Source of the DNA: Blumeriella jaapii
Lineage: Eukaryota > Ascomycota > Leotiomycetes > Helotiales > Drepanopezizaceae
Length of the DNA: 64,000 bases
Reading direction: 5' to 3'
Assembly: GCA_009599575.1 (NCBI GenBank)
Contig: VWND01000002.1
Location: 620,001 to 684,000, forward strand
A program made the position numbers and the translations under genes. How positions within the stretch are numbered: the first letter of the stretch is position 1; each line of letters begins with the position of its first letter. The notes under the pieces were generated by a model. That model was not told the origin of the DNA, did not search any database, and worked only from the letters and a program-made list of their open reading frames with translations. Of this stretch, positions 56,796 through 64,000 are shown one piece after another.

Positions 56796-57429
56796 GCGTG
56801 GGTTTCGGGGTCGGGGTCCAAAGACTTAAGTACTGTAGCTCTGTATATAGTATGGCGGGGTGCGCGACAGCTCCTTCTCTTGTCAGACGCGCTAATTGGC
56901 CCGTTAGTCGGATCACGTGTGAGGGGCAAGGTCGGAAACGTGACCTTCTATCTCCCACTGTAATTGCTGTACAATCGTCGCGAGTAGAACATTCGACTGA
57001 AGGCTTGTGAATGCGTAGACATCCGTCGTCTGGTTTTTCTTCGAGGATGCTTACTGTACTGCACGTACTGCGCGTACAATACTTCCTCTGATGTTCTCCA
57101 GCTCGGCGTCTTCACCTGTATCCCGATCCGAGGTTTTCCCTTGGTTTCCGCCGCCACCAACATGACAACAGCGGGTACCTTCACCCTCCCGCTCAACTGC
57201 TCCATCGCTTGCATATAAACTCCTACAAATCAGTATTACCTACATACTCGAACCGCTGCCCTGCTTTCGAACCGTGGTGACGTGCATGTTACTTGTGTGA
57301 TCGACGCGAACCGGGAGTTCCCAAAACGACCTACATCACAGCCAAAGCAGCATCCTCGACAGGATCTTCCCCCCCACCACAGCCACTTCATCATCCGTGT
57401 CTAGCAGTAGAACAACACAGACCCCCAAG
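56796..57429. promoter_or_regulatory. Divergent promoter region DUG1 / UBC12
   Basis: Contains an AGTACTGTAG motif copy at about 56829-56838, and TTACTGTACTGCACGTACTG near 57051-57070. Promoter role inferred. Confidence 0.45.
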
Positions 57430-58202
57430 ATGTTGAAGATATGGTCTATGGTATGTTTGCAGCAGCATTTCGTGCCGTGTTCCCTCACGAGTCGCTCATA
57501 ATCGGAGGGAATCGTGGGCATGTGCTAACAATTCTACAGAAGCAGAAGCAGCAGCAAGATGCGAACGCAGATGCTGCGGCAGGCAACAAGAGGAAAAAGG
57601 TCACTGCAGCGCAACTCCGAGTCCAAAAAGGTCATGCCTCTTTCGCCCCAACTTCGACTCATGCGTCTCTGTACTAACTTTGCCCCCAGATCTTTCCGAG
57701 CTCTCCTTACCCAGTACCATGAAGACCGACTTCCCAGATCCCGACGATACCCTGAACTTCACACTTACTATTGAACCTGACGAGGGCATGTACAAGGGCG
57801 GGCGATTCCACTTCACATTCGCCATCAGTCAAAACTTCCCCCACGAGGCACCGAAGGTCAAGTGCACGCAGAAGATCTACCATCCAAACATTGATCTGGA
57901 GGGGAACGTCTGCCTGAACATCCTGCGAGAGGACTGGAAGCCGGTGCTGAATCTGCAAGCCGTAATCGTCGGTATCCAGGTATGCCGTACCCTACACTCC
58001 AAGCGCTTCTGGGCAGTAGAATAGCCTTGCTAACAGAACGTCCTAGTTCCTCTTCCTCGAGCCTAACGCCTCCGATCCCTTGAACAAAGAAGCTGCGGAA
58101 GATTTGCGGTCCAACAGAGAAGGGTTTAAACGCAACGTGCGGTCATCTATGAGTGGTGGAGCAGTCAAGAATCACTCCTTCGACAGAGTGCTGAAGACAT
58201 AA
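57430..58202 (+). CDS. UBC12: NEDD8-conjugating enzyme E2 (Ubc12)
   Basis: Transfers the ubiquitin-like modifier NEDD8/Rub1 to cullins, activating SCF-type ligases. Exons 57430-57450 (21 nt), 57540-57630, 57690-57979, 58047-58202; 185 aa. The N-terminal docking peptide MLKIWSM, which binds the E1, occupies the whole first exon. Then [56 protein letters not shown] and the active-site segment [20 protein letters not shown] with Cys112. Ends [19 protein letters not shown]. Introns of 89, 59 and 67 nt with clear branch sites. The linker after the docking peptide is Gln/Ala-rich ([15 protein letters not shown]). Confidence 0.96.
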
Positions 58203-58790
58203 TGAGATATGAGGGCAGGGACTAGGGCAGGGCAGGGCCGTGAGCGTTACATGAGCATTTTTGCACGTCTATACGAGCGAGCATTCTTCCGGCATATGGG
58301 GCGTTGATACCTGGACGGCTGGGAGTAATTTCAGGTTGTCTGATGCTTTCCTGCTTCGAGATATGCAGATACCTTTGATACAAGCTCAGCCAAAATACCC
58401 CATGAACTACTGCTGCAGGAGTATGTCCCCGTCTTGAGCACCTCCCCTTCGAAAACGCTCCTTTTCTTTTCTTTACATCTCGAATCTTTCTTTCATCGAC
58501 GAGAAACCTGGAACTTTAAAGGTCCCCCATCTCATTCTTTGCCTGAGTACTGCTGGTACAGTACAGTACCGTAGTCCCCGCAGACCCCACAGTCTTAAAA
58601 GTTGTTCCCTGTCCTGTCTCCACTGAGTCCACACCGAATCATTGCCAAGGCCGGTCTCGCTCGGTCGCAAGCTTCGAAAAAAAATCCCAGAACAGAGACA
58701 GTGACTCGTCTCTCTTCGAAAACCCAAACAACTGAAACTTTTCATCCTCTCTCCTCACCATCAATCACTCCACTCCGCCTCTCATCCAAC
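58203..58790. promoter_or_regulatory. Intergenic region / ILV5 promoter
   Basis: UBC12 3' flank and ILV5 upstream region, with a GTACAGTACAGTACCG motif at about 58557-58572 and a CT-rich leader before the ILV5 ATG. Confidence 0.5.
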
Positions 58791-60193
58791 ATGGCCTCCC
58801 GCACAATCTCCAGAGCTCTTCGCTCGCCTTTTGCAAAGCAATTGAATGCCCCTGCGCGCCGCACTTTTGTGTCTGCCCTTAACGCCTCGACCAGGCCGTT
58901 AGCTGCTCGTGCTGCTGTTGCGTCGGCTCAACAGGTCAGAGGAGTGAAGACCATTGACTTTGCTGGTGTCAAGGAGGATGTCTACGGTAGGAGTGATATC
59001 TCCGCTATGGGAACAATCTGCTGACTAGAGCTCCAGAGAGAGCTGACTGGCCTCCTGCAAAGCTCCAGGTTAGCATCATCTCCCCGCACATGCGAACTAC
59101 ATGCTAATTCCTGTGCAGGAATTCTTCAAGAATGACACGATGGCAATCATCGGATATGGCTCCCAGGGTCACGCACAGTCCTTGAACATGCGCGATCAAG
59201 GTCTCAATGTTGTGGTTGGTGTGCGAAAGAATGGCCAATCATGGAAGGATGCTCAACAAGATGGCTGGGTCCCAGGAAAGACACTCTTCGAGGTTGATGA
59301 GGCTATCGCCAAGGGTACCATCATCATGAACTTACTCTCTGATGCTGCCCAAAGCGAGACATGGCCGGCCATCAAGCCCCAAATTACCAAGGGAAAGGTG
59401 AGTCACGTCAGAGTCGTTTCGTGAGTAGTCCATGCTGACTCTCGCAGACTCTGTACTTCTCCCACGGCTTCTCTCCGGTCTTCAAGGACCAAACCAAGGT
59501 TGATGTCCCAAGCGATGTCGATGTCATTCTCGTTGCCCCCAAGGGATCCGGCCGCACCGTCCGAACCCTTTTCCGCGAGGGACGTGGTATCAACTCATCC
59601 ATTGCCGTCTTCCAAGATGTTACTGGTAAGGCCAAGGAGAAGGCAATTGCCCTCGGTGTCGGTGTCGGAAGTGGCTACCTCTACGAGACCACCTTTGAAA
59701 AGGAAGTTTACTCCGACTTGTACGGCGAGCGTGGTTGCTTGATGGGAGGTATCCACGGCATGTTCCTCGCACAATACGAGGTTCTCCGTGAGCAAGGCCA
59801 CAGCCCCAGCGAGGCTTTTAACGAGACTGTCGAGGAGGCTACTCAGTCTTTGTACCCGTTGATTGGCGCAAATGGAATGGACTGGATGTACGAAGCATGC
59901 TCTACCACCGCCCGTCGTGGTGCTATTGACTGGAGTGGGAAGTTCAAGGATGCATTGAAGCCTGTTTTCAATGACCTTTACGATTCCGTCAAGACAGGAA
60001 AGGAGACCGAGCGATCGCTTACTTTCAACTCGCAACCTGATTACCGTCAGAAGTACGAGGCCGAGATGAAGGAGATCCGCGACTTGGAGATCTGGAGAGC
60101 AGGAAAGGCTGTTCGGTAAGACCATACGCTACCCACTTACTGAATTGTTACTGACCGTTGTATAGCTCTCTCCGCCCTGAGAACCAGAAGTAG
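58791..60193 (+). CDS. ILV5: Ketol-acid reductoisomerase, mitochondrial
   Basis: Second common step of valine and isoleucine synthesis: isomerises and reduces acetolactate or acetohydroxybutyrate with NADPH and Mg2+. Exons 58791-58986, 59037-59068 (32 nt), 59119-59397, 59448-60115, 60166-60193 (28 nt); 400 aa. All four introns are exactly 50 nt. The presequence MASRTISRALRSPFAKQLNA is basic. Family core: DFAGVKEDVYERADWP, MAIIGYGSQGHAQSLNM (NADPH site, residues 84-100), SHGFSPVF, VILVAPKGSGRTVRTLFREG. The metal-binding domain has DLYGERGCLMGGIHGMFLAQ and YPLIGANGMDWMYEACSTTA. Ends WRAGKAVRSLRPENQK. Class I (short) enzyme. Confidence 0.97.
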
Positions 60194-60534
60194 GATTGGA
60201 CATCTAGCGAGTTTGGGGGGTGGATATTTCGGGGAAGGGGTGGACCTCTGCGAGCTGTACAATACTTCCTCTATGGGGAAATTATGGTATCTGGAGTTGC
60301 GAAAGTCATCCCACTTTTTCAATTCTGTTTATTTCTCCAAACGCGTTGCTTTTACCTCTATTTTCTTAGCAGATGTGCCATGCGCAACAATGCCTGCGTC
60401 GATCTCCGCAATCGGCACATGGGTGTTCCGACGTTGAGCTCGGTCAACTCACAGCACTTGGTAGCCTAGTTTTCATTCGGACATGCATGCTTTCTTCTCC
60501 CTCGAAATCTCAATTTTCTCAACACTTATTCAAA
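60194..60534. other. Intergenic region ILV5 / SRY1-like
   Basis: Short spacer between two tandem plus-strand genes; nothing recognised. The SRY1-like frame is open upstream through part of it, including an ATG at 60487. Confidence 0.45.
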
Positions 60535-62022
60535 ATGGCCGACCCCACCAAGAGCCCACCGCTAGTGCGAGACTCCGTCATTGCCGCCCATGCCCTCATC
60601 AAAGAGCATATCCATTACACGCCAGTTCTCACGAATGCCACCCTCAATGATCTAGCCTCCACGCCGCAATCCAGTTCTACACTTGCAAACACGATATGGG
60701 CCGGCCTGGAGCCCGCGCGCCCAAAGCTGCGGTTCTACTTCAAATGCGAGAATCTGCAGAAAGTAGGGGCATTCAAAGTGCGAGGAGCTTTCCACGCGTT
60801 GAAGCGCTTGATGGCAGAGGAGGGCTGGGAGGAAGGTGGTGGGAGGAAGAGCGGTGTTGTCACGCATAGCTCTGGTTAGTGCTTTTGTCTGCCTGCTCCC
60901 AACGACGTCGGGCATCTATATAGAAAGCTCCATGGCAAGATGTCGAGGGCAATTGACTGATCGACACTACATGAAGGGAATCATGCGCAAGCCCTCGCAC
61001 TCGCAGCGCGCACGATGGGCATACCGGCCTTCATTGTTATGCCCACGATCTCGACACCCTCTAAAATAGCCGGCACGAAAGGGTACGGTGCGAACGTGAT
61101 CTTTAGCGGCAGTACGAGCACGGAGCGTGAAGCGGTTGTCCGAGATGTCATGAAGCAGACTGGCGCCCGTCTCGTCCCTCCTTACGATCACCCAGATATT
61201 ATATTAGGCCAGGGCACGCTGGGTATCGAGTTGCAAGAGCAAAGTGCTAGCATCATCAAGGAGAACGGGGGCAAGGCAGGTAAGGGGCTGAATGCTGTTA
61301 TCTCACCATGTGGTGGTGGCGGTATGCTGAGTGGAACGGCGATCAGTTGCGAGGGGACGGGGATTGTGGTGTTTGGCGCTGAGCCCGAGTTCGAGGGGGC
61401 CGATGATTGCAAGAGGGGATTGGAACAGGGGAAACGGATTGAGACCGTGAAGACGCTTACGATTGCCGACGGGCTGCGAACACCGGTTGGTGAGTGGATG
61501 TCCATGGATTTCTCGTGTCCCAAATGGGTATGAAGAGATGCGAGAGAGAGAAAGAGAGAGAGAGAGAAGCATCTTGCTTACTGTTTAGGCGCGTATCCCT
61601 GGACGGTCATCCACACCAGGAAACTGGTGAGGCAGATGTTCAGCGTGACCGAAGAGCAGATCCTGAAAGCCATGAAGCTGGTCCTGGAGAGGATGAAAAT
61701 CGTAGTCGAGCCCAGCGCCGTCGTTGGCTTGGCGACTGCGTTGTACAATGAGGATTTCAGGAGCCTAGTGGAGAGAGAGGGTGGTGAAGATGGATGGGAT
61801 TTGGGGGTCGTGATCAGCGGCGGAAACACAAGCGTCGAGGCGATTGGCAAGATGTTCCAAGTCAACGAGGCCACGGCGGAGAGACAGGAGGGCACGGTTG
61901 GGCTGGATGGGAAGAAGGTTGCTGAGAATGTTGCTTGGGTGATGGATCAATCAAGTTCTCGATTGAATGGAAAGCTTTCTCATAAAAGGCCGGGTGAGTC
62001 AGTTACATTTACCACGTGCTGA
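60535..62022 (+). CDS. PLP-dependent serine/threonine dehydratase or racemase (Sry1-like)
   Basis: Fold-type II pyridoxal-phosphate enzyme, closest to yeast Sry1 (3-hydroxyaspartate ammonia-lyase) and eukaryotic serine racemase; the precise substrate is not determinable from sequence. Exons 60535-60874, 60977-61489, 61589-62022; 428 aa, phases close. Seen: HIHYTPVLTNATLND, KCENLQKVGAFKVRGAFHAL with PLP Lys81, HSSGNHAQALALAARTMG (assembled by intron 1), phosphate-cup glycine run SPCGGGGMLSG, TIADGLRTPVG, then GAYPWTVIHTRK, MKIVVEPSAVVGLATAL and VVISGGNTSVEA. The C-terminal 50 residues after VISGGNTS are longer than usual. Introns of 102 and 99 nt; the second carries a GA run (about 61541-61567). 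Start could be the upstream ATG at 60487, which adds 16 residues. Confidence 0.88.
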
Positions 62023-62491
62023 ATCCAGCTGAAAGCATTATTGGTTGCATTTTGTAAACAAAGTGATTTGAGTCTGGAACATTCGGACTTTCCTTGAATG
62101 TACTACGATACTAAGATAATTTGGTTTGAAGTTGGACCAAAAGCCCTCCTCTTGCGACACGGTCTGCGAACATTGATAGCAGGCTTGCTTCAATTGATTT
62201 TCTCTTAGCCTCTTGACTTGCTTTACAATTACGGCTTCTCGGATATGCTAACCTTTCATTACTGAAGTAAAAGACCCCATCCACACCTTATAGGAGCTGC
62301 AACAGAACATTTTGCTTCATTTGCTCATCCATAAACACGACGCCGTAGAGAACCACCCCGAGCAGTCGTTTCATCGTCTCTCCGTAATCTACAGTAAAGC
62401 GAACCAACCAATCAATCATGCATGGAACATTGTTCTCGATTCAGCCCCATGAAACACACACATAGAGACAAGACATCCACAATGCCATTGT
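62023..62491. other. Convergent intergenic region
   Basis: 3' flanks of the SRY1-like gene and RFA1; nothing recognised. Confidence 0.5.
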
Positions 62492-64000
62492 TTAGTCGAT
62501 ATTGTACAACTTGATAAGGTCTGCAAGCTTCTTCGCCTCGTGTGCAAAGTTGATTGGCGAGGCGTTCATGACTTGGTAACGGACTCTGTACGGAGTGTTA
62601 GCAACTTGCCGAAATTCGCCTAAACCGAAACCTGACGTACCTCTGTTGGTCTTGAAAGTTGTCCATCTTCGCTCTGCATTTGAAAATAAAGGTCGTGCAG
62701 TTTGCAGTATCGAAAGCCTTCTCCATCGCCGCTGTGTCATTCTCCTTCAACTCCATGAGCTGATCGCCGCTCTGTCCCATTACCAAACGTCCAACTTCGT
62801 CAAAGCAACTCAACCAAATCTGGCCAGTGTGATCATTTACATTCAACGACATGATGTAGCGGTACTCTGGCTTAGGATGACTGACATTGCACTTCTCGCA
62901 CTGCCAACTGCCATCTCCCATATCGATAACCTTCTTGTTGCAGCCATCGTTCAGGCATGCGGGATACGCAAAGTTCTCTTGTCTGATGTAGACGATAGTG
63001 GCCTTGACGGAAAAGTAGTCTGGTGTCTCTGACATGCCAAGATTCTCCTCGCGGACTTGAGCAATCGTCTTCAGTGGATCATTTCGACCACCTGCAGCTC
63101 CAGCGCCGGACATATTCTGGTGAGACTGAAATGTGTTCATTCGTCCCTGTGAGTCGTACCAACCCCGGAGCTTATGTGCTTCTGGGATATCAGGATCGAG
63201 AGCCATGGTGCCAGAAGACAGCAGACTCAGACTTCGACCACCGAAATCCGACACCTTAGCACCCTTAAAGGCAATTGTTGTTTCGGGTTTCGCATCAAAT
63301 GATAATGCAGCCTTTCCCCATATCGTAAGTCTTACGGAGAAGTCACTGTCATCAACGAGTGTGAGTTCGCGCTTATCGAAAGGCTTTTGGGTGGTCTTCG
63401 AAACAATTTGATTGACGTCTGCGACCTCCTTCAGGATTCCAATGATGTCAACCGTAGAGTCCTTCTCGATGTGCTGTAGTTCTCCAATACCGGTAAAGTT
63501 GTAGCGGATTTGAGGAACGCCGGAAATATCTTCGGCCTTCTCCACGACAGTTTCTCTTTCAAATGTGAGTTCGTAGTCATTAGGAATATTCGAGAACTGC
63601 TTCTTTGCGATCGTGACTCTGCATGGACTCGAGATGTAGTAGACCGAACCCTCCTGGAATTGCTCGTATAGCTGGTCGCACTGTTCATTGAAGCCCGTTG
63701 CCTTGATCTCGCCAGTCTCATCAAGAAGATTGATGCTGAACAGTTTTCCCTCACTGTTCTGCTTGTGCCAGGTCTTGATTTCCGACTTTTGAGTCACACG
63801 AGCCTTGATAGTCCACTTGTGAGCATACGGCGACAAGCCTTCGATGGGGTATATGGTGGCATGCGACGCGGAACTGGAAGGCCCGGATCGGGAAGGAAGC
63901 GCTCGTTCTTGTTTGACAGGAGCGGCGGCGGCCTTGGGTTGGTTTCCGTAAAAGCCGTTACCTGCAATTGTCGTGTTCGCAGGTTTGACATCCGACTCTT
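62492..64000 (-). CDS. RFA1: Replication protein A large subunit, 3' part (runs off right edge)
   Basis: Single-stranded DNA-binding subunit (RPA70) of the RPA heterotrimer, used in replication, repair and checkpoint signalling. Visible exons: 64000-62641 (open at the window edge) and 62585-62492, joined across a 55-nt intron (GTACGT, TGCTAAC, TACAG). Disordered linker PKAAAAPVKQERALPSRSGP leads to DBD-A: LSPYAHKWTIKARVTQKSEI, FSINLLDETGEIKATGFNEQ. DBD-B contains TLVDDSDFSVRLTIWGKAAL. DBD-C carries the zinc ribbon CLNDGCNKK...WQCEKC. The C-terminus reads INFAHEAKKLADLIKLYNID. The N-terminal protein-interaction domain (DBD-F) is outside the window. Confidence 0.95.

Noticed and set aside
1..64000. 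Secondary-metabolite cluster, CRISPR, rRNA or intact transposon
   Set aside because: No PKS/NRPS/terpene genes, spaced direct repeats, rRNA cores, transposase or reverse transcriptase motifs were seen on either strand.

Overview
The window is nuclear DNA of a filamentous ascomycete (Pezizomycotina). The evidence is about two dozen genes on both strands, short spliceosomal introns (mostly 46-112 nt) with GTANGT-type donors, CTRAY branch points and YAG acceptors, and single-copy housekeeping orthologues with typical filamentous-fungal architecture. A Dothideomycete is my best guess, but that is an inference from protein style and not a demonstrated placement. Exon boundaries were worked out by hand from donor, branch and acceptor signals, reading phase and family conservation. 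Where phases are given they close exactly.

Layout. 0-31 kb is a compact housekeeping block: ECT1 (3' part), DRE2, an STF2-like protein, mitochondrial FMT1, CCZ1, a short-chain dehydrogenase, an unrecognised repeat-containing protein, eIF2B-beta (GCD7), NEM1, the RNA polymerase III largest subunit, neutral ceramidase, SPF27 and the PKA regulatory subunit. 31-46.5 kb is gene-poor: only a CRP1/MDG1-like glycogen-binding-domain protein and a C2H2 zinc-finger regulator stand among micro- and minisatellites, a 260-bp polypurine tract and a diverged duplication. 46.5-64 kb is compact again: RFT1, DBP3, ISU1, UBP14, DUG1, UBC12, ILV5, an SRY1-like PLP enzyme and the 3' part of RFA1 (runs off the right edge). 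There is no operon-like or biosynthetic-cluster logic. Several neighbours are divergent pairs sharing one promoter region (DRE2/STF2-like, FMT1/CCZ1, GCD7/NEM1, ceramidase/SPF27, ISU1/UBP14, DUG1/UBC12).

Most notable. (1) Three conserved genes within 11.6-23.5 kb (SDR, GCD7, RPC1) each carry one apparent single-base deletion in a short homopolymer. Two of these genes are expected to be essential, so local consensus errors are the leading explanation. (2) A GTACAGTAC/GTACTGTAC palindromic motif family occurs in more than twenty intergenic clusters and in no coding exon I checked. Related sequences are expanded into tandem arrays in the gene-poor block. (3) There are unusual gene structures: a start codon split by an intron, a stop-free in-frame intron in the PKA regulatory subunit, and micro-exons coding for a repeated GF(K/R)xG peptide or splitting a zinc finger. 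I found no CRISPR, rRNA, convincing tRNA or intact transposon, and no clear new biological system. The dispersed palindrome family is the best candidate for something undescribed.
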